From Acanthopleura granulata (Eukaryota; Mollusca; Polyplacophora; Chitonida; Chitonidae), in NCBI GenBank assembly GCA_016165875.1, contig JABBOT010000080.1, forward strand, positions 43,683,772 to 43,747,771: a stretch of 64,000 nt of DNA, written 5' to 3'. Below are positions 38,983 to 48,985 of the stretch, piece by piece (the first letter of the stretch is position 1; every line of letters begins with the position of its first letter). A program made the translations under genes and the position numbers. The notes beneath the pieces are model-generated. The model had not been told where the DNA came from. It did not search any database and saw only the letters and a list, made by a program, of their open reading frames with translations.

Positions 38983-39104
38983 CATCTCCTTGTAGTCGAG
39001 GCCTCCCAACACATGTGTACTAAATGTGATATCCAGAGACCTTACTGGACTACCACTCGTCATGTGGATGAAACCAACAGCCTTTGTTGGCTTGATGTGT
39101 TGGA

Positions 39105-39665
39105 TTTGTGTAGGATGTTTTATACCTGGTGAGATGCGGTGGCTTTGTGGAGGGTGTTTTATGCCTGGCGAGATGTGGTGGCTTTGAGAAGCGTGTTTTA
39201 CACCTGGTGGTACGCGGTGGCTTTGTGATGGGTGTTTTATACCTGGTGAGACGTGGTGGTTCTTGAGGAGGGTGTTTTATGCCTGTCGAGATGTGGTGGC
39301 TTTGTGTAGGGTGTTTTATACCTGGTGAGATACGGTGGCTTTGCGGTGGGTGTTTTATGCCTGGCGAGATGTGGTGGCTTTGTGTAGGGTGTTTTATACC
39401 TGGTGAGATACGGTGGCTTTGCGGTGGGTGTTTTATGCCTGGCGAGATGTGGTGGCTTTGAGAAGCGTGTTTTACACCTGGTGGTACGCGGTGGCTTTGT
39501 GATGGGTGTTTTATACCTGGTGAGACGCGGTGGTTCTTGAGGAGGGTGTTTTATGCCTGTCGAGATGTGGTGGCTTTGTGTAGGGTGTTTTATACCTGAT
39601 GGGACGCGGTGGCTTTGTGATGGGTGTTTTATACCTGGTGAGACGTGGTGGCTTTGTGCAGGACG
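39105..39665. repeat. 39-bp minisatellite, ~14 units
   Basis: The unit reads GTGTTTTATGCCTGGCGAGA then TGTGGTGGCTTTGAGAAGC. A larger block of ~274 bp (seven units) is repeated: GCTTTGAGAAGCGTG occurs at 39181 and 39455. Since 39 is a multiple of three, open frames run through on both strands (minus: 13-residue KTPYTKPPHLARH repeat). These are not called genes. Confidence 0.92.
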
Positions 39666-40023
39666 TCCATAGCTGATAACAATCACTCTTGGGGAAAACA
39701 GCATAAGCCGCCTAGTAGGTTCCTGTGAGTTTGGATTAGGACTCAATACCAGCTGTCAGTCAAGTCCAAATAGCATTGTAAAGTCCATGCGCTTGATCAC
39801 TGGAAATCTGTTCTGATTTTTTTGGTTTTATAGCATTATTTTCAATGTAAAATGCAAGCTCGTCAGAAAATCAGGGGTGATAACAAAATGTAAACGTCGA
39901 GGAGCCATGTATAGGAAGCAAAGTGTGAACGTCAAATGGCCAGGAAAATAATACATATACCCAATAAAATACAATATTAATTCCTGTTTCACTCGTCAGT
40001 TGTAATGATGACGCTTGAAACTA

Positions 40024-40228
40024 ATACGGTGGCTGCGAGTTGAAATCCAATTCATGCTGGCTTCCTCTCCAGACGTATGTGGGAAGATCTGCCAGCAACG
40101 TGTGGATGGTCGTGGGCTTCCCTGGGGCTCTGCTAGGTTTCCTCCCATCATAACGTTGGCCATCGTCGTATAAGTGAAGTTTTCTTGAGTTCAGCGTAAA
40201 ACACCAATCAGATAAATAGATGAAACCA
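40024..40228 (+). mobile_element. SINE family 1, 5'-truncated
   Basis: A plus-strand copy lacking the A-box end. It begins at the degenerate B-box (GAGTTGAAATCC), continues through CATGCTGGCTTCCTCTCC and TTTCCTCCCATCATAACG, and ends GTAAAACACCAATCAGATAA with an A-rich tail. No clear target-site duplication was seen. Open frames here are by-products. Confidence 0.82.
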
Positions 40229-40652
40229 CTGAATGCAACATCCGACAGACTTTGTTTCAGATTTAGTATAGCCGACACTTGGTCTGATACTTCAGCTGAT
40301 TTAGGGCACAGTTGGATCTTTGTCAATTGGAACTTTGTCAATCGAAACATTCTTGTTCTGCCACTGTATATCTAACTGTAAATCTTCAACTTTTTCAAAC
40401 ATTAACGCAGTTTTTAAAAGGTAATTTATGTATACAGTTATTGCAAAAATAAGCCAAAAATTATTTGTTTGTGTCACCATAGGTATAAGCTTCATAAACT
40501 ATAAGAATTATTTCTCCAGGCCCCACAGTTCTCCAAGGAAATAATGAAATATTGCTTTCCGCTGTGGTTGAAAAGGTTGAAGAATCGGGGTAATCCACAA
40601 CTTTGATCACTATCAGGCCCAATCTGTACCTGAACCTGGCCCCGGGATTACG

Positions 40653-40890
40653 AAGCTGTCTTAGACTTAGGTCAGGCTTAATCTTAACTTATGGTGACTT
40701 ATAATCTTAACTTGTGGTGTTATTCCAGAACGTATAGATTAGAATTTAAACGCAATAAGTTTCATCTTTGTCATGAAGGTCTAAGACAACTCTTGGTATT
40801 AAAATAAAAATTCTTCACCTATGTCACAATTTGAGCGCCGTAAACTATTTTAAAATTAAGACTAAGTCTGACTTAAGTCTAAGATAGCTT
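40653..40890. mobile_element. MITE-like element with ~35-bp terminal inverted repeats
   Basis: The left end starts AAGCTGTCTTAGACTTAGG. The right end, read on the minus strand, starts AAGCTATCTTAGACTTAAG. About 31 of the first 35 bases match. The ~238-bp element has no coding capacity, fitting a non-autonomous DNA transposon. No clear target-site duplication was seen and the superfamily is unknown. Confidence 0.7.
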
Positions 40891-41227
40891 CCTCAACATG
40901 AGGTCAAAGCCCTACTTCCGATCAAAATTGTAGGTGTTTATTATTTTTTTCTTCAATATAGAAATGACCTTAAAAATAGCCGACTTAGATTTGCGAAGTC
41001 CGACAGCTGGATTGGTGCACCGGTCTGCGAGTATATATGGATTATGTTTAAAATCTAGTCCAAGACATGTGAGCCTAAGCCTACAGCGAGCGGCTTGGCC
41101 TACATATGGTTTCAGTGATGTTGATGCAGCACCGAACGATTTATTGATAGTCATAACAGTTGCACCCACTACTACAGGTTCATATGCTTTTCCATTAGAT
41201 AGACGGCTTCATGACATCTATCTGTGA

Positions 41228-41700
41228 CCTGTGAACTCACGATTGAGGGACAATGCTCAGAATACATGACATATTGTATTCACCGAATCTCTCAGCCATC
41301 GGAGAACCCTAACGCGAAATATATGGTGCATCACCTCGCATTCACAGAGCCCCTCAGCCACGAAGGGCCCCAACGCTGCATATACAAGACCCCGTATTTA
41401 TACACTCCTTCGACCATAGAGAGCTCTAACCCTGTATGCATCACCTTGCATTCACAGAATCCATCAACCATCGAGGGCCCCAAGGCTGCATATACAGGAC
41501 CCGGTATTTACACTCTTTTGACCATAGAGAGCCATAACTCTGAATGCATCACCTTGCATTCACAGAATCCCCCAGCCATGGAGGGCCCCAAGGCTACATA
41601 TACATGACCCCATATTTACATACTCCTTTGACCATAGAGAGCCATAACTCTGAATGCATCACCTTGCATTCACAGAATCCCTCAGCCATGGAGGGCCCGG
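41228..41700. repeat. ~117-bp tandem repeat
   Basis: Four units, the last two nearly identical, containing TGCATCACCTTGCATTCACA, then CAGCCATGGAGGGCCCCAAG and CTTTGACCATAGAGAGC. A strongly diverged extra copy lies at 42417-42540 (GAGAATTCTAACCCTGAATA and so on) beyond the SINE at 41.9 kb. Confidence 0.88.
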
Positions 41701-41875
41701 TTACACTGTGCTATGTAATAATGGATTAAGATAATAAAATAATAAAACACTCACCGTGTAATGTAATAAAACTTTCAGTGCTAAAATTTATAAATTTTGC
41801 TGGGCGATGTAATACAGCCAATCCCCATCTATGGTAATATAAATTTCGGTGTAATGTATTATTCTGTGCTTATTC

Positions 41876-42118
41876 GGGGGCTTCCTTGGCTCAGTCGCTT
41901 AGCGCCAGCGCGAAGCACTGACCCAGAGCCTCTCACCAATGCGTTAGCTGTGAATTCAAGTCCAGCTCATGTCGACTTCCTCTCCAGCCATACATGGGAA
42001 GGTCTGTCTGATGGATTTCCCCCGGGCTCTGGATTCTTCCCACCATAACGTTGTCAGCCGCGGTAGAAGTGAAATATTCATGAGTACAGCGTAAAACACC
42101 AATGAAATAAATAAATAA
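41876..42118 (+). mobile_element. tRNA-derived SINE, family 1, complete copy
   Basis: The best-preserved copy. It opens with a tRNA-like part containing an A-box-like TGGCTCAGTCGCTTAGCG and a B-box-like GAATTCAAGTCC, as in RNA polymerase III promoters, then a family-specific body and a tail AATAAATAAATAA. It is flanked by TCTGTGCTTATTC (41863-41875) and TCTGTGTTTATTC (42119-42131), a 13-bp target-site duplication with one difference, as expected for LINE-mobilised insertion. Confidence 0.9.
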
Positions 42119-42416
42119 TCTGTGTTTATTCAAGTACGTGGGAATCTGCGCTTATCTTAAGTTATTTTGATGGAAGCCCCAGACCTTCTCTAAGTTGCTG
42201 TCCAACATAGAAACGTAGGGGTGTGCTCATCGATAGTGCTCGATTTCAACAGGACTTTAGCCTTATCCCCGATAGTTTCTTGGTTTCAGTTACCTCCGCC
42301 GTTTATTTGTCTGTCTGCCTGTACTAAACGCGCCAATATTACAAAACACGTAGATTATTATTACTTTGTACGGTGGGTATTACATTACTCGTGCATTATT
42401 ACATAACACGACGTAA

Positions 42417-42540
42417 AAGGCCCCAACATTGAATTTACCTGATCCCCTATACACACGTTCCTTCGGACACAGAGAATTCTAACCCTGAATACATTATCTT
42501 ACGTTCACAGACTCAGCCACCAATAGCCCCGAACCCAAAT
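42417..42540. repeat. diverged outlying copy of the 117-bp repeat
   Basis: It shows the same order of motifs as the 41.2-41.7 kb array: GGCCCCAACATTGAATTTAC, CACAGAGAATTCTAACCCTG, then TTACGTTCACAGACTCAGCC. Much more diverged than the array units. Confidence 0.7.
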
Positions 42541-42662
42541 TGTCATTCCACGTTGACAATCTTTCAGCTCTTGAGTACTCCGTCAATCTGAAATAAATCA
42601 TCCCATATTCACACTCAAATGTGAAAATAAACACATAACTGTATTTGATAGCACAGAAAAGC

Positions 42663-42668
42663 TTTATT
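42663..42668 (-). terminator. polyadenylation signal AATAAA
   Basis: AATAAA on the minus strand, followed by GCTTTTCTGTGCTATC, a plausible GU/U-rich downstream element. About 400 nt after the candidate stop codon at 43073-43071, it fits the 3' end of that gene. Confidence 0.45.
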
Positions 42669-43070
42669 TCTTTTTTTTTCTCTTAAACATCAGAATATAT
42701 GACAATCCGGTACAGGCAATTTTGTTTGAAATGATACAGTAAGAAATGAGCATACACAATAGCCAGCTCTAGAAATCCGTGTGCACCTATCTGACAAATG
42801 TAAGCTATAAAACAATGCCACATTGTAATCTATGATAAAATTACTACCTATATATGTATACTGTAAACATGGAACCGTATTTGGCATAATATGCACAATA
42901 AAAACAAACATTTCACAAACCCATCCCCTATACAAAGCAACTCTAAAATGTTTACAAGGCTGTCCACTGTCCAGTAACCACTCCATGATAGTCAAATAAA
43001 CGATGTACCCTTATACACATGGAATATGGTGAAAGGTCCATAAACAAGACTGGAAGCCAAAAGATATCAA

Positions 43071-43082
43071 CTATGGAATCTC
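43071..43082 (-). CDS. candidate terminal coding exon (Glu-Ile-Pro-stop)
   Basis: It follows a strong 3' splice site, ATATTTGTTTGTTTGTAG, at the end of the 108-nt intron. It continues the candidate exon at 43191 in phase 0 as GAG ATT CCA TAG. The proposed 3' untranslated region runs from 43070 to about 42645. Confidence 0.38.
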   Translation of the reverse strand, partial: EIP

Positions 43083-43190
43083 CTACAAACAAACAAATAT
43101 TACTTCCGATCCTCTACTCCTGTTTGACAGGCACGTCATTAACCATGACCACATTTCCACAATAGGGCAGAATGTGACACAAAAACTTAC

Positions 43191-43324
43191 ACACACAAAA
43201 ATCTCTATAAAATATCTCGACAGTTTAACTTGACGTGCTCTGCGTTTTGAACGCTCTTCTCGCTCTATTTGTAGATTCGTCAAAAACAAGATTTCATTTT
43301 TCTCCATGAGTACCAAAGAATCAT
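43191..43324 (-). CDS. candidate internal coding exon, unknown protein
   Basis: This is a 134-nt segment between TTCTGTCTGTCTTATAG (3' splice site) and a full GTAAGT donor at 43190-43185. Read with two starting bases that complete a codon, it is open throughout: 44 codons beginning DSLVLMEKNEILFL and including a charged, probably helical stretch, LQIEREERSKRRARQVKLSR. I do not recognise the protein. Its 3' end is in phase 0, and the next exon after a 108-nt intron reads Glu-Ile-Pro-stop, with a polyadenylation signal about 400 nt further on. So exon, short intron, stop and signal agree with the end of a minus-strand gene. Against it: the open stretch is short, a frame of this length can arise by chance, and no neighbouring exon was matched with confidence. 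Confidence 0.42.
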
Positions 43325-46015
43325 CTATAAGACAGACAGAAGTTCCTACTTTGAGTACTATAATTGGGAAGCACTACAAATATGTATAAGTTCGATTGAA
43401 TAGAATGACCCGAACTGGAAGCTTTGCTAACTTTGGAACACAGAGCATGATTTCTTCTCTCTTGTAAGCCGTGGTGGACATTCGTTCAGGTAATTAACAT
43501 GTAATAGCTGTGGCCTGTGAAATTTGATCAGTTTCATTTTTTTGTCCATATCCCTTCGCAAAATTTATCATCCAAGGAGAGAACAATGGCACAATCCCTT
43601 GTGCGCTCAAGTGATGATAACTTCCCGTCACCAAGAAAGCATGATCCCATGCAGATGTGGTGTCAAATGGTGAGTTCAATAAATCAGTAGAATGATCCGG
43701 GTAAATATTCGGTGTTAATGTCGTCGTACATGTGCTCAATCTTGTGTTAACTGTTTTACTTTCATGAACACATCCAAAGCAAGATCAGTTAACGGCATGA
43801 AACCACTTGCAAAATCCAGTATAACTGTACTACTATGACCTTTATTATTTAGATTTTTTGGTGAATGGAGTTCATAGCACAAACATTTCAAAACTACAGT
43901 GATCATGGCTATCAAAACTGGCACGTATCGCAGAGGAATGTATGATTTAATGCTACGAACCAAGTCATATCCTGGATTAATGCAATGATATTCATTCTGC
44001 ATACGCCTACAAGCGCCTTCGATATAGCTCTTTTGTGAAGGTTTTCAACATTAACCCATCCATTGCAGGTGTTAATGCAAACATTCAACTGTTAATATAC
44101 AAGAACATGCAGTTACCATGTGACTTCTTGTCTCTGGTGTGAGTGTGGTTATTCCCACAGCCCTGTCTTTTTGCGATATCTTTTATTATCGGGGATGAGT
44201 GTTATAAGTCACCCTCCGTGCTCTTATAACATGCAGTCACCACAATTTCAGCAAGGTCTGTCATAGACACTGTCACTCTTGTGGTTCTTGTTAGATCTGG
44301 TACACAAGAAGTTTCTGACACAACCAAAACTGCTGCTTAGTCCTTGGCATACGCAGCTGGCATTCCATGTTTCCAGCATTACCACTGTTCCCAACTTTGT
44401 TTCCATGTTAACCCCTCCAAATTTAAAATTCAAATAACTGCCACCTGAAACAGCTATTTAAAATTTTCTCAGAAATACTCTTACATGTATTTGAAATGCT
44501 TTTCGTCTTCTAACAGTATTTAATACTGAGGAATTTTACCGTGGCCTTCATGGACCACAGTGACAGTGTGCATTAGCTAAAAAACATTGCAGGAATTTTT
44601 TGTTGTCAATCCGAAAAGAAGAAATTACATGCAATATTCACAAAGCCTGAATAAAGTGAACAAAATTCTGGTCATACATCCATACAGAACAAATAAGAAC
44701 AAATAAATTTAAGACGAAAAGTATTTTCAGACATCATTTTCATGGTTAACCAGATAATTACATGATTTTTTAATTTTCTCTTCCCTGAATTCACGATGCA
44801 ATGTTAAATTGGCATACTTTTGTTTACAGCTCAAGTTAAAACAACTACAACAATCTCTATCGTCTTGAGGAAAATATCTAAAAGCACACACCTTTAATTA
44901 AAAGGCGCTAACAGAGCTAACCAATAATTCAAAATGCATGAGTTGCCTAAATAACAGAAAAAAGCCACCACAATTGTTCAAAGGTTTTGTGAACATACTA
45001 ATCTCTGTCAGTGACATCTGAATAGGAATATGAAAATACAGGCTAAATTGTAACTGACTTAAACAACTGTCTTTAGAAGACCAGTTTCAAAAGATGCACA
45101 GCTACATTTTTTTAAGATTTCAAAAAATACAATTAAAATTTTGTTTTATTACCTGTGGTAACAGACCAGTGGTCGAAAAAAGGCCCAATAGACATACCTC
45201 AACACCTATAAAGTTAAAAAGTCATGGATGAATACTCTTACACCGCAACATTAGAGTGTAAATAGTACACTTTTGGGATCATAAAAAATGAACTGTGAAA
45301 AATAATGCCATGAAGAACTCATGAATGAAGTAAAATTTGACAACAGTGATGAATTGAAGTGAGATATGTCAACTGGACTGAGATACCTGTACAAATAAAT
45401 CACATAACTATCTCAACATGGCACAACAAGTTCTAGATCAAACGCAATACTACAGGTACATCACCGTACGGGACAATCAACAATATTCGCTTGCTCGCAC
45501 AACTGCAGCAAGCTAAGGGAAAAACCACGACAACGAGAAGAAATTGTGCAGAGATTTTGTGTAACTTGTTCGCAAGATCCATATAATGGGGGGGGGGGAG
45601 GAGAAGGGGGGTGAGTGCGGGAGGCAGGTGGAGAGGAATCATTAATAACAGTTCATTATATTTTATTCCCAAACAGCAACTTCTCATCAAACCTCTTTAA
45701 AATGTTTTATTTCAACAATAGATGTCAAACTTTGTTCTTCATCAACTTTTTAAATCCTAAGTTTTTGCATGTAATTTATTTTTATTTCTACATACAAGCT
45801 TCCTGAATCTCCACTTTTCTCATAAAATGCATGCTATACCTGTTTCTGCTGTAAGTTAGATAGATGACTTTCTCCTACAGTGTAAATGATACTAATGAGG
45901 TGCTGAAGGGAACAGAAGCGTTTAAAGTTTTGGTAGTAGAATGAATACTAGCACAGAGCTACATGTATGCTATGCCACAATGAAGCATTAGCCAGAGCTC
46001 ACTGTGCATTATTTC
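43325..46015. other. no supported gene apart from the 44-kb open segments
   Basis: If the 42.65-43.32 kb gene end is real, this is its upstream intron and exon territory. A G-rich run (GGGGGGGGGAGGAGAAGGGG) lies near 45590. Confidence 0.45.
43736..44032 (-). other. open segment, possible coding remnant
   Basis: On the minus strand about 100 codons are open, from a stop near 44043 to 43736, including IEGACRRMQNEYHCINPGYD near the start and a hydrophobic run VPVLIAMITVVLKC. Directly overlapping its end in another frame is a further ~95-codon open stretch (to 43494) with DHAFLVTGSYHHLSAQGIVP. The amino-acid mix looks protein-like, but there are no good splice sites between them and I recognise neither. 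They could be parts of the gene ending at 42.65 kb, a decayed element, or chance. Confidence 0.2.
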
Positions 46016-46965
46016 AGTGAGCTCACTGCAGCACAGGTCAGAGAGCTTACTGTGCAACATGGGTCACAGAGCTTACTGGTGCAACATGGGTCACAGAGAT
46101 TACTGGTGCAACATGGGTCACAGAGCTTACTGGTGCAACATGGGTCAGAGAGCCCACTGCAGCACGGGTCAGAGAGCTCTCCGTGCACCATGGGTTAGCA
46201 AGTTCATTGTGCAACATGGGTCAGAGAACTCACTGTGCAGCATGGGTCAGAGAGCTCACTGTGCAGCATGGGTCAGAGAGCTCACTGTGCAGCATGGGTC
46301 AGAGAGCTTGCTATGCAGCATGGGTCAGAGAGCTCACTTTGCAGCATGGGTCAGAGAGCTCGCTATGCAGCACGGGCCTGAAAGCACATAGTGCAGAATG
46401 GGTCAAAGAGCTCACTGTGCAGCATGGGTCAGAGAGCTCACTATACAGCACGGGCCAGAGAGCTCACTGTGCAGCACAGGTCAGAGAGCTCACTGTGCAG
46501 CACGGGTCAGAGAGCTCACTGTGCAGCATGGGTCAGAGAGCTCCCTTTGCAGCATGGGTCAGAGAGCTCGCTATGCAGCACAGGCCAGAGAGTACGCTAT
46601 GCAGAATGGGTCAGAGAGCTCACTGTACAGCCTGGGTCAGAGAGCTCACTGTGCAGCACGGGTCACACAGCTCACTGTGCAGCATGGGTCAGAGAACTCA
46701 CTGTGCAGGATGGGTGAGTGACCCATGTGCAGCACTGGCCAGAGAGCTCGCTGTGCAGCACGGGTCAGAGAGCTCGCTGTGCAGCACTGGCCAGAGAGCA
46801 CGCTGTGCAGCATGGGTCAGAGAGCTCACTGTGCAGCATGGGTCAGACAGCCCACTGTGCAGAATGGGTCAGAGAGCTCACTATGCAGCACAGTCAGTGA
46901 GCTCACTATGCAGCACAGTCAGTGAGCTCACTGCTCAACACTGCACTATGGGTCAGAGGAATCAC
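46016..46965. repeat. 26-bp minisatellite, ~36 units
   Basis: The unit is AGCATGGGTCAGAGAGCTCA then CTGTGC. Since 26 leaves remainder 2 on division by three, each plus frame reads the same peptide phases in turn and none meets a stop. This explains the overlapping 295-, 124-, 108- and 107-residue open frames. A long SINE-free stretch surrounds it. Confidence 0.94.
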
Positions 46966-48082
46966 TGTGCAACTTCAAGAAAGCTGTCCAAAGCCAGCTT
47001 TTTTGTCACACCTAGAGTGAAAGGCAAGCACCTTAACCATCCAACCATGACCACTTTCCAACCCATCTGATTAGGATGAGTCAGAATTCGTGCATTCACA
47101 AGTACCAACTGACTTGCGATGACTTCTGATTCATCATGATTCGTCAACATCCTCCCTTGACTTGAATCAAAAATTTACAACAAATACCAGCAATTTTTCG
47201 GTTGTTTTTCACTAGTTGCAAATTTAAGTGTGACCGACTGTTACCACTGCAGCACTAGTCAAAAAGCACATGTAATTTACTACACTTCAGTGGAACATAC
47301 ATGCAGGCCTGAATTAAATTTAAAGAATACTGGTATGTTTGTGGAAAGTTTTTGGACAGCTGTGAAACTGAGGGTTACATGAATGTCAGGTACCACAGAG
47401 TAAAATGGACAAGAGATTTCAATTAAATTCATTCACTATCTCCACAGGAGGCAAAGCGTACACCTGTATCTGAAAAAATTGCAATGTCACAAAATAGTTT
47501 CACGACTACAATGGTACACAACTCATCCCAACAAATGAATAGATACAATGTACTTATTTATCTACATGACTTATCTCAAGACACCAATGTAGAGGACTTA
47601 TCTTCACAAGTTAAAATGTAGCTTCATTTCCATAAATAAAAAGTGGATGGCATATAAGTCATCAGACAAAGATTAAAGTTTTATGGACTTGACAGAAAGG
47701 CAGCAAAATAAATCAAACTGGTATGTACCTATATGAGGCACAGAAAGTGTTCAAATATACACGTACACTGTAATCATAAATAATATTAGACAGGTGTCAA
47801 TGCTCTTGTTAAAGACATGATAAAAAGATTGACAAACTTGGGCCAACAAAATAGGTAAAGAAGCCTATGTACTTCTCTGGGTCTTTAAGTGGCTATGATA
47901 TCCCATGATAACAATGATATCATGACCATGATGACACTGTGATCTCAAACAAAGATAACGATGTGAAAGCAGTGTAGGCTAAGAAAGCCAGCTGTTGTGG
48001 ATTACAGCAGAAGAGAATTAAATACAACCATGATTACAGCTACATGAATGTTATTCCGGTCTTAAAACAATATTGCAAAAGG

Positions 48083-48183
48083 ATCAAAGCGTGAACAAGC
48101 ATTAATCAAAGTGTGAACAAGCATTAATCAAAGTGTGAACAAGCATTAATCAAAGTGTGAACAAGCAAGGATCAAAGTGTGAA
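48083..48183. repeat. 22-bp tandem repeat, ~4.5 units
   Basis: The unit is ATCAAAGTGTGAACAAGCAT then TA, nearly perfect in the centre. Confidence 0.92.
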
Positions 48184-48289
48184 GTGTGCACAAATACGGC
48201 TGTGTCATAGCATATGGAAAATGGCCACCAGCATCTCCACTGCTTTATAATATATGGCACATTACAACCAATAGCACCAGGCAACAAAC

Positions 48290-48985
48290 ATAGCTACTGT
48301 GTGACAATCATACAGCCTGTAGCAACCACCATGGTTAGCATTATGTGACAGCATACAAGGCAACCAGCATGGCTGGTGTGTGACGGCAAATTGGGTGTGT
48401 GGCAACCAACATGGCTACAGTGTGAAAGCACATGACATGAGGCAATCAGCACACGATAGCACACAGGGTAAGTGGCAACAAACATAGACACTGTGTGACA
48501 ATCGTACGGCCTGTAGCGACCAGTACGGGTGAGTACTGTGTGACGGCATACAAGACATGTGGCAACCAGCCTGATTAGAACTGTGTGACAGCATGACATG
48601 GCAACCAGCATGGTTAGTCTCGTGATAGCACAATGGGCATGTAGCAACTAGCATGGCTACAGCCTGATCCCATGTATGACACGCAGAAACCATGGTTACT
48701 TTGTGATAGCATATGTCCTGCTGTAACTGGCATGGGTATTATGAGATAGCATATACCATGTGATAATAAGCAAGACTGTGTGACAGCATGTGGCATATGG
48801 CACAAGGCAACCAGTATGGCAATGTGTAACAGCATGTGGCATATGGCACAAGGCAACCAGTATGGTTATGTGTAACAGCATGTGGCATATGGCACAAGGC
48901 AACCAGTATGGCTATGTGTAACAGCATGTGGCATATGGCACAAGGCAACCAGTATGGCTATGTGTGCCAGCAACCAGCAGGACTA
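48290..48985. repeat. 46-bp minisatellite
   Basis: The last three or four units (48780-48970) are almost identical: GTGGCATATGGCACAAGGCA then ACCAGTATGGCTATGTGTAA and CAGCAT. Leftward, units become strongly diverged but keep GGCAACCAGCATGG and GTGTGACAGCAT. Open frames rich in Cys/His on the minus strand follow from the repeat. Confidence 0.9.

Noticed and set aside
38678..39132. Plus- and minus-strand frames around 38.7-39.1 kb
   Set aside because: They fall on the SINE at 38723-38982.
39237..39746. 169-codon minus-strand frame with KTPYTKPPHLARH repeats
   Set aside because: A by-product of the 39-bp unit being a multiple of three; the opposite strand is open too.
41224..41729. 127- and 61-codon plus-strand frames
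   Set aside because: Lie in the 117-bp tandem repeat (117 is a multiple of three).
46183..47070. 295-codon plus-strand open frame
   Set aside because: Made almost wholly of the 26-bp repeat, which has no stop in any plus frame; no start context, splice sites or homology.
48294..48948. Cys/His-rich minus-strand frames resembling metal-binding repeats
   Set aside because: Generated by the 46-bp minisatellite; spacing is not that of zinc fingers.
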